Part shown: positions 19,650 to 29,225 of the stretch, piece by piece
Layout: each line of letters begins with the position of its first letter
How positions within the stretch are numbered: position 1 is the first letter of the stretch
Assembly: GCF_030296935.1 (NCBI RefSeq)
Contig: NZ_AP028032.1
Span: 496,001 to 560,000 of the forward strand
Length of the DNA: 64,000 nucleotides
Direction: 5' to 3'
Origin: Coprobacter fastidiosus
GTDB lineage: Bacteria; Bacteroidota; Bacteroidia; Bacteroidales; Coprobacteraceae
Translations under genes and position numbers: made by a program
The notes under the pieces: generated by a model
Database searches by the model: none
The model's input: the letters and a program-made list of their open reading frames with translations, nothing else
What the model was told of the DNA's origin: nothing

Positions 19650-20972
19650 TTAAAGCAAATTACTAGCCAATTCAGAGAGACGGCTTCTTTCTCCTTTAAT
19701 TAAGTTTACATGACCGAATAAAGCTTGTCCTTGCATCTTATCTATCATATAAACTAATCCGTTAGACTGAGAGTCTAAATAAGGTGAATCGATCTGTTGT
19801 ATATCTCCGGTAAACACCATTTTTGTCCCTTCTCCGGCTCGAGTTATAATGGTTTTTATTTCATGAGGAGTTAAATTTTGAGCTTCGTCGATAATACAAA
19901 ATGTCTCGGAAAGGCTTCGGCCTCGGATATAAGCCAAAGCTTCGATAACCAATGTTCCTTTTTCCTGCATATCTTGTAAAATTCTGTAATCGCTGCTTTC
20001 AAGAGAAAATTGGTGTTTAATGACATTTAAATTATCGAATAGAGGTTGCATATAAGGGGCTATCTTTTGCTTTTCATCTCCGGGTAAGTATCCCAAATCT
20101 TTATTAGCCAAAGCCACGATAGGACGAGCTAATAAAATTTGTTTATACAATTTGTTTTGTCGTAAAGCTCCGGCCAAAGCTAATAGTGTTTTCCCAGTTC
20201 CGGCTTTCCCTGTTAAAGCAAGGAGTTTGACTTCAGGATCATTTAACAAATCAAAAGCAAAGGTCTGTTCTGCATTACGCGGTTCTATGCCGAAATTCTT
20301 TTCTTTAATAACTTTCCGGACTTTACCCGTTTCGGAGACATAGCGGGCAAGGACAGAAGAAGTTCCACTTTCCAAAACAAAGCATTCGTTCGATTTAAAC
20401 GGATCATTCGATATTTCTGTGGCCGGAATGCCGTCTTTAGATTTATAAATGGCATTGATAATTTCTGGAGAGACATTGTCCAATACCCGATGTTCTGATT
20501 CGAAAATATCGATATTTTTGACTTTATCATTTATATAGTCTTCAGTTTCGATACCTATAGCTCGGGCTTTCATCCGTAAATTTATGTCTTTAGTTACCAG
20601 AATCGTTTTTCTGTCAGGATGATTTTCTCTTACTATTAATGTTGCTGCTAAAATAAGATGATCGGGTTTCTTTTCCGGAAATACCGATTTTACTTTTTCA
20701 GGATATGTACTATTGACAACAATGGATAATCGTCCTAAATCAGGGCCTAATAATGCACCTTCTGTAAACAAATGGTTATCTGTAATTTCGTCCAGCTCTC
20801 GGACAAATTCCCGAGCATTGAAGTTAATTTGGTCATTTCCTTTTTTGAATTTGTCTAATTCTTCTAAAACAACTATGGGAATGAAAATGTCATTATCTTG
20901 AAAATTAAACAAGCATTTGTAGTCGTGCAGAATAACATTCGTATCTAACACAAAATTTTTTTTGGCACTCAT
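19650..20972 (-). CDS. PhoH-family protein with N-terminal PIN domain
   Basis: 440 aa. Residues 1-150 form a PIN ribonuclease domain (VLDTNVILHD with the acidic start, later VVLEELDKFKKG and LVTKDINLRMKA). Residues about 235-440 form the PhoH P-loop ATPase (ALTGKAGTGKT at 253-262, FCIIDEAQN for Walker B). PIN-PhoH fusions are thought to be RNA-targeting helicase/nucleases; the target is unknown. A 17-bp hairpin aaagacattttgtcttt (21005-21021) lies in the 5' leader, and a -7 element TATATTTG occurs at 21024-21031. Confidence 0.92.
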   Translation of the reverse strand: MSAKKNFVLDTNVILHDYKCLFNFQDNDIFIPIVVLEELDKFKKGNDQINFNAREFVRELDEITDNHLFTEGALLGPDLGRLSIVVNSTYPEKVKSVFPEKKPDHLILAATLIVRENHPDRKTILVTKDINLRMKARAIGIETEDYINDKVKNIDIFESEHRVLDNVSPEIINAIYKSKDGIPATEISNDPFKSNECFVLESGTSSVLARYVSETGKVRKVIKEKNFGIEPRNAEQTFAFDLLNDPEVKLLALTGKAGTGKTLLALAGALRQNKLYKQILLARPIVALANKDLGYLPGDEKQKIAPYMQPLFDNLNVIKHQFSLESSDYRILQDMQEKGTLVIEALAYIRGRSLSETFCIIDEAQNLTPHEIKTIITRAGEGTKMVFTGDIQQIDSPYLDSQSNGLVYMIDKMQGQALFGHVNLIKGERSRLSELASNLL

Positions 20973-21163
20973 AATAGCATGTTTTAATAGTTAATATTTT
21001 GAATAAAGACATTTTGTCTTTCTCAAATATAATCATTCATTCAGAAAAAGACTTCTCTTTTAGATTAAAATAGCTTAACATTATTGTGAAATCTGCTTTT
21101 AGAACAGAAAATGTGAAATAAGGAAAAGTTTATGTATGTTTGTACCGAATTATATCGGAAAAT

Positions 21164-21658
21164 ATGAAAAGGATAGGATTATTGTCTGATACACATGCTT
21201 ATTGGGATGAGAGATATATTAAATATTTTTCGGAATGTGATGAGATATGGCATGCCGGAGATATAGGGTCTATGGAAATTGTCGATAAGTTTCAATCATT
21301 TAAGCCATTCCGTGCGGTTTACGGTAATATTGACGGACAAGATATACGGGCTATATATTCGAAACATCTTCGTTTTACCGTAGAAGGTGCAGATATATGG
21401 ATGACTCATATTGGGGGATATCCCGGTAAATATGACAGAGAAGTTATCCCCGAAATTTATAGAAATCCTCCGGATTTATTTATATCCGGACATTCTCACA
21501 TACTAAAGGTTTTATATGATAAAACTTTAAAGCTTTTACATATAAATCCGGGAGCTGCCGGTAAATATGGTTTCCATAAAAAAAGGACATTGGTGCGTTT
21601 CACAATTGATAATAAAATGTTTAAAGATTTGGAGGTGATAGAATTAGGAGAAAAATAA
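21164..21658 (+). CDS. YfcE-like metallophosphoesterase
   Basis: 164 aa from ATG 21164; an upstream in-frame TTG overlaps the -7 element TATGTTTG (21135-21142). Motifs of the calcineurin-like phosphoesterase fold are LLSDTHAYWD, HAGDIGS, YGNIDGQD, THIGGYP and SGHSHILK, all in the expected order for the YfcE/MJ0936 family. Family members hydrolyse phosphodiesters with Mn2+; the physiological substrate is unknown. Confidence 0.9.
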   Translation: MKRIGLLSDTHAYWDERYIKYFSECDEIWHAGDIGSMEIVDKFQSFKPFRAVYGNIDGQDIRAIYSKHLRFTVEGADIWMTHIGGYPGKYDREVIPEIYRNPPDLFISGHSHILKVLYDKTLKLLHINPGAAGKYGFHKKRTLVRFTIDNKMFKDLEVIELGEK

Positions 21659-22245
21659 TTTATTTTTCGTACATGTCAAACGCATAAAATCTATACGATA
21701 AGTAAATTCTTTTTTTATTCCCGGAAAAATTTGATTATAAATTTTTTGCAAGATCTCTTGTATATCGATAAACGATAGAGCAAAGGTTTGCATATTTACA
21801 TTGTTTTGTATGATTGTATTTTCACCGGTTTTTAGAATAAAGTCTATTTCTTTGCTATATTTATCGAATGTTTTGTCAATGCCGTTTTCCTTTATATTCA
21901 GTATTATTTTATCGATATTCCGAATTATATCGTCTAAAACGAAGTCATGGACTTTTACTTGATTTTCTATTTCTTGAGAATTGTGAAAAGCTTGTTTTTT
22001 TTATATCTTCTAAATTGCTAATAAGATCGGTTAACTGTAATTTTTCAGGATTATAACTCCAAGATATACAATAAAATTCATTCTGAAATGAATTCAAAGG
22101 AAACGTATCATGCTCAATTCTCTGTAAATAAACACAAATTTCTTTGAAGTCTAAGCCGAGAAATTCATTACTGTAATTTTGGTTGGTTGTCGCTTGTTCC
22201 GGATGTTGCTGTCGATATGAAATAAATAAAGAAATGTTTATTCAT
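21644..22245 (-). pseudogene. Frameshifted gene of unknown function
   Basis: On the minus strand two long open segments join into one protein of about 200 residues if two single-base slips are corrected. One is near the start (after ATG 22243-22245, in an A-run at about 22237-22239). The other is in an eight-base homopolymer (21995-22002). The first segment reads ISLFISYRQQHPEQ … CISWSYNPEKLQLTDLI. The second reads QAFHNSQEIENQVKVHDFVL … EFTYRIDFMRLTC and ends at 21644, overlapping the convergent phosphoesterase gene by 15 bp. I recognise no family. It may be a pseudogene, sequencing error, or slippage-controlled gene. Confidence 0.5.
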
Positions 22246-22387
22246 ATATTAAGTTTCTGTGCATACTTTAGGAACAAAAACAGTAAAAAAGTTTTTCTAA
22301 TTTATGTGAACACTTTTTATTATGAAGCTGTTTTATGTTTTAAATTCAATAAATGAGTGTATTTTTGCCTAAATAACGGAGGATGAT

Positions 22388-22789
22388 ATGGGATTAAAAC
22401 GTTTCGGAGTTTCTTTGGATGAAAGTTTATTAGAGTCTCTTGATTTATTTGTCGTTAATAACGGTTTTACAAATAGATCTCAGGCAATCAGATTTTTGGT
22501 TGAAAAAAATATTGCAGAGACTAAATGGCTATGTAATCATGTCGTAGCCGGAACAATCATTATCATGTATGATCAGAGTAAGAAAGATATTTCCGTAAAA
22601 ATTGAGGAAATACAGCAAGCGTATCAGCAGGTTATTTTATCATCTTCTCAATATTACCTCAATAGCAATTTTTGCCTTCATATTGCGACGGTAACCGGAG
22701 AAGCTTATAAGTTGACAGAACTTTCGGACAAACTGATTGCAATAAAAGGCATAAAGCATGGAAAGCTTGTGATGAGTAGAGCAGATTAA
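22388..22789 (+). CDS. nikR: NikR-like ribbon-helix-helix regulator with altered metal site
   Basis: 133 aa: an N-terminal ribbon-helix-helix DNA-binding domain (KRFGVSLDESLLESLD, then NRSQAIRFLVEK) and a C-terminal ACT-like domain ending GIKHGKLVMSRAD, the NikR layout. In E. coli NikR, nickel is bound by H76, H87, H89 and C95. The aligned positions here appear to be Q77, Q88, Y90 and C96, so three of four ligands are gone. It has an unusually clear Shine-Dalgarno GGAGG 8 bp before the ATG and a -7 TATTTTTG at 22360-22367. The TonB receptor gene follows after 73 bp and is the likely target. The signal sensed may not be nickel. Confidence 0.8.
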   Translation: MGLKRFGVSLDESLLESLDLFVVNNGFTNRSQAIRFLVEKNIAETKWLCNHVVAGTIIIMYDQSKKDISVKIEEIQQAYQQVILSSSQYYLNSNFCLHIATVTGEAYKLTELSDKLIAIKGIKHGKLVMSRAD

Positions 22790-22862
22790 TTTTTTTTGAA
22801 TTTATGGTAACACGATAATAGAAAAACGTGTCACTTAAGTAATAAAACTAAAAAGGATAAAA

Positions 22863-24746
22863 ATGAGAAAAGTTATTCAACACATTTATTCAGTTGTATT
22901 TTTATTTTGTATCGTTTTTTCTGTTCATGCAGGATCATCGTTAAAGGATACATTGGATATACAAGAAGTTGTTGTCACCGCGACAAAAACGAGAGTGAAC
23001 AAAAACAATACACCTTTGTCTATTTCTGTAGTCACTCGTCAAGAGATTGAGCGCAGTAGTGAATCTGCTTTACTTCCGGTTTTATCTCAAAGAGTACCCG
23101 GACTATTTGTTACTCAGCGGGGAATTACCGGCTTCGGGGTATCTACCGGGTCTGCTGGAACAGTAAATATAAGAGGTGTAGGAAGTGGTAACAAGGTGCT
23201 TATGCTATTCGACGGGCAACCTCAATGGGCAGGAATTTATGGACATAGTCTTCCTGACACTTATGTTGCATCTGATGTAGATAAAGTAGAGGTGATACGT
23301 GGGCCGGGATCGCTTCTATATGGATCTAATGCGATGGGAGGGGTTGTGAATATAATCACCCGAAGTCAACATGAAGAGGGAGTCAGTACTCATGCGAGAG
23401 CAATGTACGGCTCTTATAATACTCAGAAATACATGATCAATAATGGCGTGAGGTCGGGAAAATTTAATAGTTTTATTTCCCTGAATCATGATCGTACGGA
23501 CGGACATCGTGATAATTCGAAATTTAATATTACGAACGGATTTGTAAAAATTGGTTATGATATTTCTTCTCATTATAGTGTTGTCGGAGATATTAGTGCC
23601 GCATATTACGATTTAAGGAATCCCGGAAAGGATACCGATCCGTTATTAGACGGTTGGATGCATATATGGCGTGGAATCGCATCTGTGGGAGTTGAAAATA
23701 AATATCAGAAATATTCCGGAGCAATAAGGGCTTTTTATAGTTGGGGAAATCATAAGATCAATGATGGACATGAAGCCGATGAAGCAGCAAAAGATTATTT
23801 GTTTCGTTCAACGGACTTCAATTACGGTGTACAGGCGTATGAATCATTTTTTATTATTCCGAATAATCAATTTACATTAGGGGTCGATTATAAGAATTGG
23901 GGTGGAAATGCGTGGAATGCCTTTTTTTCAGGAGAAAGAAAAGACATTATTACGGATAAAAGTGTACATGAATTGGCCGGATATGCGATAATGCAACAAG
24001 AATTTTGGAATCAGTTCACTCTAAATGCAGGAGTCCGTTATGAACATAACAGTACATACGGCAGTGAGTGGGTGCCGCAAGCAGGATTTACATGGAGACC
24101 TTTTTGGGGAAATTCTATTAAAGCTTCTTTTTCGAAAGGGTTTCGTAGTCCTAATATGCGAGAACTTTATATTACATTCGGACCTGGAAATAAAGCGAAT
24201 GCGGATTTGAATCCAGAGAGCATGTTGAATTACGAGGTGTCTATCGGACAATATTTTTGGAACAATCGGATACATGCAGAAGTAACGGCATTTTATATCG
24301 ATGGTAAAAATATGATTCAAGTTGATCCACAGTCGGGACAGCTTGAGAATGTCGGAAAGTTTTATAATAAGGGTATTGAATTGGACGCAGATATTCAGGT
24401 TTTACGAAATTTACGCTTTTCTACAAATTATAGTTTTTTACATACCAATAAGGAAATTGTTGCTGCTCCTAAACATAAATGGTTTTTAGAAGGCTTATAT
24501 ACGTGGAAAAATTTAAGTATAACATTAAATATGCAGTCGATATTCGGTTTATATGTCAGTAATTTAATGAAGAGCGAAGATTATACTCTTCTGAATGGAC
24601 GTATTGCCTATAAAATAGGAAATAAAAAACAGAATATTACGTTGTTTGTAAAAGGGGAAAATTTGACAAATACGAAATATACCATTAATGAAGGATATCC
24701 GATGCCGGGTGCTATAGCAATGGGAGGATTTGATTTTAAATTTTAA
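22863..24746 (+). CDS. TonB-dependent outer-membrane receptor
   Basis: 627 aa. A signal peptide (IYSVVFLFCIVFSVHAG) is followed by a TonB box-like EVVVTATK, the plug domain (about 35-170, with VNIRGVGSGNKVLMLFDG and EVIRGPGSLLYGSNAMGGVV) and a 22-strand barrel ending in an aromatic F, AMGGFDFKF. There is no N-terminal carboxypeptidase-like domain, so it is not SusC-like but resembles metal-chelate, cobalamin or siderophore receptors. The upstream NikR-like gene in the same orientation suggests metal-linked control. No ABC importer lies adjacent. Confidence 0.92.
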   Translation: MRKVIQHIYSVVFLFCIVFSVHAGSSLKDTLDIQEVVVTATKTRVNKNNTPLSISVVTRQEIERSSESALLPVLSQRVPGLFVTQRGITGFGVSTGSAGTVNIRGVGSGNKVLMLFDGQPQWAGIYGHSLPDTYVASDVDKVEVIRGPGSLLYGSNAMGGVVNIITRSQHEEGVSTHARAMYGSYNTQKYMINNGVRSGKFNSFISLNHDRTDGHRDNSKFNITNGFVKIGYDISSHYSVVGDISAAYYDLRNPGKDTDPLLDGWMHIWRGIASVGVENKYQKYSGAIRAFYSWGNHKINDGHEADEAAKDYLFRSTDFNYGVQAYESFFIIPNNQFTLGVDYKNWGGNAWNAFFSGERKDIITDKSVHELAGYAIMQQEFWNQFTLNAGVRYEHNSTYGSEWVPQAGFTWRPFWGNSIKASFSKGFRSPNMRELYITFGPGNKANADLNPESMLNYEVSIGQYFWNNRIHAEVTAFYIDGKNMIQVDPQSGQLENVGKFYNKGIELDADIQVLRNLRFSTNYSFLHTNKEIVAAPKHKWFLEGLYTWKNLSITLNMQSIFGLYVSNLMKSEDYTLLNGRIAYKIGNKKQNITLFVKGENLTNTKYTINEGYPMPGAIAMGGFDFKF

Positions 24747-24770
24747 ATTTTTTACCGGAACTCAATATCG

Positions 24771-24806
24771 ATGGCATGATAAGAAATTATTATCATGCCA
24801 TTTTTA
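24771..24806 (+). terminator. Intrinsic terminator after TonB receptor
   Basis: A perfect 12-bp stem atggcatgataa (24771-24782) with ttatcatgccat (24790-24801), a 7-nt loop, and TTTTT after the stem. It separates the NikR/TonB unit from the next gene. Confidence 0.9.
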
Positions 24807-24848
24807 ATTAATTGATTATTTTTGTACGTTTAAATGAATCTCTGAATA

Positions 24849-25973
24849 ATGTACAGAATTATATTATCTATAATTGGCATTGGTCTTATTTTATGTGGAT
24901 GCAGTAGTAATATTCCGAGCTCTTATGAATTGAACGGTGAAGTTTATAATTCTCGATTTAATGGAAAGACTATATATCTTTCTAAAGTGGACGGAGATGA
25001 GCTTACGAATATAGATAGTACCTTAGTCGAGGTGAATAAGTTCTGTTTAAAGGGCGTTCAAGATGTTCCGACAGTTTGTTATTTACGTTTTAGGGAAGAT
25101 CACTTGTTACCGGAATATGTACCAGTAACGTTTATATTAGAAAACGGAACAATAAATGTTCAAATTACAAAATCAGATTCTAAAGCAACAGGAACGGTAT
25201 TGAATGATTCTCTTTTTTCATTTCAAAAGTCTATGGATAAGTATGAAAAGCAGCTTACTCGTATAGAAGCTCGATATAAAAAGATGATAGCTGACAGTAC
25301 GATAAATAAAGAGACCGAGAAGCAAATATACGAAGAGTATAATTCTGAGGAAAAAGCAAATCTGGAGTTTATTAAGAAGGTTATAGGACAGAATCTGAAT
25401 AATATATTAGGTGCTTATATTTTTAATTTAAATCGAAATAGATTAGCGGACAAGGATATTGAAATTATTTTGCAAAAAGCCGGATCTACATTTAAAAATC
25501 AACCGGATATAAGACTTATTTCCGAAAGAATCAGACGATTGAATAATATATCTGTAGGGAAAATGTTCAAAAATTTTGATTCTCAGGATATTCAAGGAAG
25601 AAGAAAATCTTTATCTGAATATGCTGGACGAGGAAAATTTTTGATTGTAGGTTTTTGGGCATCTATATCTCCTTCAAGCCGAATAGAAATGAAAAATCTA
25701 ATAGAGATACACAAAAAATATAAATACAAGGGTATTGACATTATTAGTGTATCTTTAGATACGGATTCTTTATCTTGGATAGAAAATATAGAACGATATA
25801 ATTTAACTTGTCCACATTTATCGGATTTTAAAGGATGGGAGAGTGATGCCGTCAAAGCTTATGAAATTAATAAAATACCTTATATCCTCCTATTAAACCC
25901 AGATGGAAGTATTGCAGCAAAAGAAACAGATACTAATTGCTTAAAAGAGAAATTGAAAGAATTATTTGATTGA
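24849..25973 (+). CDS. Thioredoxin-fold lipoprotein lacking the CxxC motif
   Basis: 374 aa. Lipobox LCGC puts the lipidated cysteine at residue 18. Residues about 25-120 look like the DUF4369 domain that precedes TlpA/ResA-like proteins in Bacteroidetes. A helical linker follows, then a thioredoxin domain (about 240-374: FLIVGFWAS, cis-proline loop NKIPYILLLNPDG). At the active site the usual W-C-x-x-C is I273-S274-P275-S276-S277: both cysteines are serine. The fold is kept but thiol redox chemistry is not possible. A -7 TATTTTTG lies at 24817-24824. Likely a binding or structural paralog of a periplasmic disulfide reductase. Confidence 0.85.
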   Translation: MYRIILSIIGIGLILCGCSSNIPSSYELNGEVYNSRFNGKTIYLSKVDGDELTNIDSTLVEVNKFCLKGVQDVPTVCYLRFREDHLLPEYVPVTFILENGTINVQITKSDSKATGTVLNDSLFSFQKSMDKYEKQLTRIEARYKKMIADSTINKETEKQIYEEYNSEEKANLEFIKKVIGQNLNNILGAYIFNLNRNRLADKDIEIILQKAGSTFKNQPDIRLISERIRRLNNISVGKMFKNFDSQDIQGRRKSLSEYAGRGKFLIVGFWASISPSSRIEMKNLIEIHKKYKYKGIDIISVSLDTDSLSWIENIERYNLTCPHLSDFKGWESDAVKAYEINKIPYILLLNPDGSIAAKETDTNCLKEKLKELFD

Positions 25974-26019
25974 CAAAAGCCTCACAAATAATTCTTTAAG
26001 CAAATTCAAGCAGATTATC

Positions 26020-27264
26020 TTATTCGAATTTAATCGATTTTGCTGGTCGTATGAGAGAGACCAAATAAGAAGGTCCGATAAGCATTAATAAAGAAATCAC
26101 CAGACAACTGATATTCAAGATGAGTATATACCCGAAATTCAATTCGATAGGAACTGCCGGAATATAATACACATCAGGATCTAATTTGATAAGTTTAAAA
26201 TGGGCTTGTAGCAGGCATAATAGTATTCCTATTATATTACCCCATATCATACCTTTTCCGACTAAGAAGATCGAAATATAAATAAAGATTTTGCGAATAG
26301 AGTAGTTGGTTGCCCCTAAGGCTTTTAATATGCCAATCATGTTGGTCCGTTCCAAAATAATAATTAATAAGCCCGAAATCATCGTAAAACCGGCAACAAC
26401 GGCCATCAAAATAAGAATTACCCATACATTCATATCCAACAAATCCAGCCAATTAAATAACTGTGGATTCAATTCTCGGACAGAACGAACAAAATAATGT
26501 TCTCCATATCGGTCTGTACAATTCATTAAATCGAAATAGAGATTTTCTGTTACTTCGTCCAATTTTGAAAAATCTCGTAATTTCACTTCAATACCACTAA
26601 ATTGATCAGTTCCCCATCTATTAAGTTTTTGAACATGACGAACATCTCCGATAATAAAGAGCTTATCGTATTCGGTAAAATTGGTCTGATATATTCCTGT
26701 AATCTCAAATTTTCTAGCTCTGATATTGTCATCTATAAAATAACAAAGTATTTGATCTCCGGCTTCTAAATGTAGTTTGTTTGCAATATAATGAGATATT
26801 AATATTTCATTTGAAATAGCCGAATCGGAGAGGTGAGGAGGAACACCTGCCAAAAGATTCTTTTCAAAAAAAGACCAATCATAATTTTTATCTACACCCT
26901 TAAGAGCTATTCCTAAAAATTCATTATCGGTCTTCAATATACCCGGCTTAGTTGCGAAATTTTCAATGTATAAAATTTCAGGATTTTGTTTTAATGCGGC
27001 TTGTAAACTATCGGAAACTCCGATAGGCAATGTTTCAAAAGATGAATTGTTTGAGAAACCGCTGATTTGGATATGTGAACTGAACCCTATTACTTTACCG
27101 CTGACCTCATGCTTAAATCCGACAACAATAGCTACGGATATAATCATTATAGCTAATCCTAAAGCTACTCCTAAGGTTGCGATACGAATAGCTGGAGGAG
27201 AAACTTTTTTTCTTCCGTCTTTATTGAAATGTATTTTTTTTGCTATAAATAGCTCTAAGTTCAT
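26020..27264 (-). CDS. ABC transporter permease, LolC/LolE-like
   Basis: 414 aa with an N-terminal membrane helix, a large periplasmic MacB-type domain (about 45-270) and three C-terminal helices (VILILMAVVAGFTMISGLLI onward) carrying the FtsX signature MIGILKALGATNYSIRKIF. LolCDE extracts lipoproteins from the inner membrane toward LolA. A LolA-like gene lies elsewhere in this window (47754), but no LolD ATPase is adjacent. The start overlaps the stop of the upstream aminotransferase by 4 bp (ATGA), so the two are co-translated although functionally unrelated. Confidence 0.88.
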   Translation of the reverse strand: MNLELFIAKKIHFNKDGRKKVSPPAIRIATLGVALGLAIMIISVAIVVGFKHEVSGKVIGFSSHIQISGFSNNSSFETLPIGVSDSLQAALKQNPEILYIENFATKPGILKTDNEFLGIALKGVDKNYDWSFFEKNLLAGVPPHLSDSAISNEILISHYIANKLHLEAGDQILCYFIDDNIRARKFEITGIYQTNFTEYDKLFIIGDVRHVQKLNRWGTDQFSGIEVKLRDFSKLDEVTENLYFDLMNCTDRYGEHYFVRSVRELNPQLFNWLDLLDMNVWVILILMAVVAGFTMISGLLIIILERTNMIGILKALGATNYSIRKIFIYISIFLVGKGMIWGNIIGILLCLLQAHFKLIKLDPDVYYIPAVPIELNFGYILILNISCLVISLLMLIGPSYLVSLIRPAKSIKFE

Positions 27265-28460
27265 ATAGTTCTACCGGGATAAGATTCCAATGCTTTACTT
27301 AATACAATCAAAGCATTCGCTAAATCTTCTTTTTTTAGGACATATGCTAACCGGACCTCATTTTTACCTAATCCCGGAGTCGTATAAAATCCAGATCCGG
27401 GAGCCATAAATACGGTTTGCCCTTCATACTCGAAATGTTCAAGACACCAAGCACAAAATTTATCCGCATCATCAACCGGTAGCTTTGCCATTGTGTAAAA
27501 TGCACCCATGGGAATCGGTGAATAACAACCGGGAATACGATTAATTCCGTCTATGAGGAATTTACGACGTTCTACATATTCATTATATGTATCCAGCAAA
27601 TAGTCTGATGGTGCACCGAGAGATGCTTCGGCAATTAATTGTCCGATAAGAGGCGGACTTAAACGTGCCTGACAAAATTTCATCACATTTTTTTTCAACT
27701 CTTTATGTTTTGTTATCAAAGCTCCAATACGAATTCCACATTCACTATATCGTTTTGATACAGAGTCAATTAATACAACATGATCTTCTATTCCTTTTAA
27801 ATGAAAAGCCGAAATGTAAGGAGCTCCGGTATAACAAAACTCTCTATATACTTCGTCAGAAAAGAGAAACAAATCATATTTTTTTACCAAATCCCTTATT
27901 TGGTTCATCTCTTTTTGGGTATATAGGTAACCTGTCGGATTATTAGGATTGCAAATCAGTATTCCACGGGTTCGTTCTGTAATCAAGGCTTCAAATTTAT
28001 CTATTGCAGGTAATGCAAAACCTTCATTGATAGAAGAGGGGAGTGTCTTAATTGTTGCCCCTGCTGAAATTGCAAACGCCATATAATTTGCATATGCGGG
28101 TTCGGGAACGATTATTTCATCTCCCGGATCAAGGCATGCTAAAAAAGAAAACAAGACTGCTTCTGAACCTCCCGTAGTAATGATAATATCATCAGCATTT
28201 ACCTGAATATTAAATTTGGCGTAGTATTCGACAAGTTTCTCACGAAAACTTAGAATTCCTTCGCTTGGGCTATATTCTAAAATTTTGCGATCTAAATGCC
28301 GGGCAGCATCCAGTCCTATTTCCGGAGTCGGTAAATCCGGTTGTCCTATGTTCAAGTGATATACTTTTATTCCTTTTTGTTTAGCTTTATTTGCTAACGG
28401 GACTAATTTTCGAATTGGGGAAGCGGGCATTATTTCACCGCGATTAGATATTTTCGGCAT
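27261..28460 (-). CDS. PLP-dependent class I aminotransferase
   Basis: 399 aa fold-type I aminotransferase of the aspartate/aromatic family. Recognisable parts are IGQPDLPTPEIG near the N-terminus, EYSPSEGILSFREKL, the PLP-contact NPNNPTGYLYT and FSDEVYREF, and the Schiff-base lysine in DSVSKRYSECGIRIG. The substrate is probably aspartate or another dicarboxylic amino acid, but this cannot be fixed from sequence. It is first in a two-gene unit with the LolE-like permease, behind a consensus promoter at 28514-28545. Confidence 0.9.
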   Translation of the reverse strand: MPKISNRGEIMPASPIRKLVPLANKAKQKGIKVYHLNIGQPDLPTPEIGLDAARHLDRKILEYSPSEGILSFREKLVEYYAKFNIQVNADDIIITTGGSEAVLFSFLACLDPGDEIIVPEPAYANYMAFAISAGATIKTLPSSINEGFALPAIDKFEALITERTRGILICNPNNPTGYLYTQKEMNQIRDLVKKYDLFLFSDEVYREFCYTGAPYISAFHLKGIEDHVVLIDSVSKRYSECGIRIGALITKHKELKKNVMKFCQARLSPPLIGQLIAEASLGAPSDYLLDTYNEYVERRKFLIDGINRIPGCYSPIPMGAFYTMAKLPVDDADKFCAWCLEHFEYEGQTVFMAPGSGFYTTPGLGKNEVRLAYVLKKEDLANALIVLSKALESYPGRTI

Positions 28461-28513
28461 ACTTTAGTAGTATAATCTCGTATATTCTATAACTTATCGT
28501 TTTATTCTCGCTA

Positions 28514-28545
28514 CAAATTTATTATTCTTTGTGTTATTAAGCAAA
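28514..28545 (-). promoter_or_regulatory. Promoter of aminotransferase-permease unit
   Basis: Read on the minus strand: TTTG (28542-28545), a 20-bp spacer, TAAATTTG (28514-28521). It fits the Bacteroidetes consensus and would start RNA about 45 nt before the ATG at 28460. Confidence 0.7.
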
Positions 28546-28661
28546 CAAAAGCGAAGGATAATGCGGCAAATTGACGTTTCACAATAAATCTTTCAAACAA
28601 TTCAGCAATAAGTATTGGCATTATTATTATTTTTGTGTCTACTTAACGAAGAGGAAGAATA

Positions 28662-29225
28662 ATGTTTAAGAATATCGTATCCAGTTTGTTCGCTTTGGTT
28701 GCTGCCCCTGGTAAGGCATGGCAGAGCATATCTTCAAAAGAAGAAAGTCAGGCAACGTTTTTAAACGGATATTTGTATCCGATTATGGGAATAACGGCTC
28801 TTTCAGTTTTTGTGAATTTGTTCAACGATCAGTTTACATTGGAGAAAGCATTAAAACTGATGACAATTGATTTTGTCAAATTTTTTGTAGGATTTTATAT
28901 TGCATCTTTTTTAATAGATGAATTGCTACAAAAATTTTTTGATAGAGAAAAGAATCCCAAACAAGTACAGTTATTTGTCGGTTACACTTTAAGTGTATAT
29001 ATGTTGATAACGATTTTTCTCAATTTATTTATGGGAATGTTTTCTTTTTTACGATTTGCTCCTTTATACATCATCTATGTTATATGGGAGGGATCTAAAT
29101 ACTATATGGATATCAATGAAAATAAGCGTCTGATATTTGTCGTTTTATCATCATTGATTCTTATATTTTCTCCGGATATCATTGAACGTTTTATGTTCAT
29201 TTTAATGCCGGGATTAGGAAATTAA
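28662..29225 (+). CDS. YIP1-family membrane protein
   Basis: 187 aa with about five hydrophobic segments (YLYPIMGITALSVFVNLF, FVKFFVGFYIASFLIDELL and others). The N-terminal VAAPGKAWQSIS matches the start of Yip1/DUF1282-like proteins of Bacteroidetes. Role unknown; membrane-embedded. smpB begins on the base after its stop codon (TAAATG), so the two are one operon. A -7 element TATTTTTG is at 28628-28635. Confidence 0.75.
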   Translation: MFKNIVSSLFALVAAPGKAWQSISSKEESQATFLNGYLYPIMGITALSVFVNLFNDQFTLEKALKLMTIDFVKFFVGFYIASFLIDELLQKFFDREKNPKQVQLFVGYTLSVYMLITIFLNLFMGMFSFLRFAPLYIIYVIWEGSKYYMDINENKRLIFVVLSSLILIFSPDIIERFMFILMPGLGN

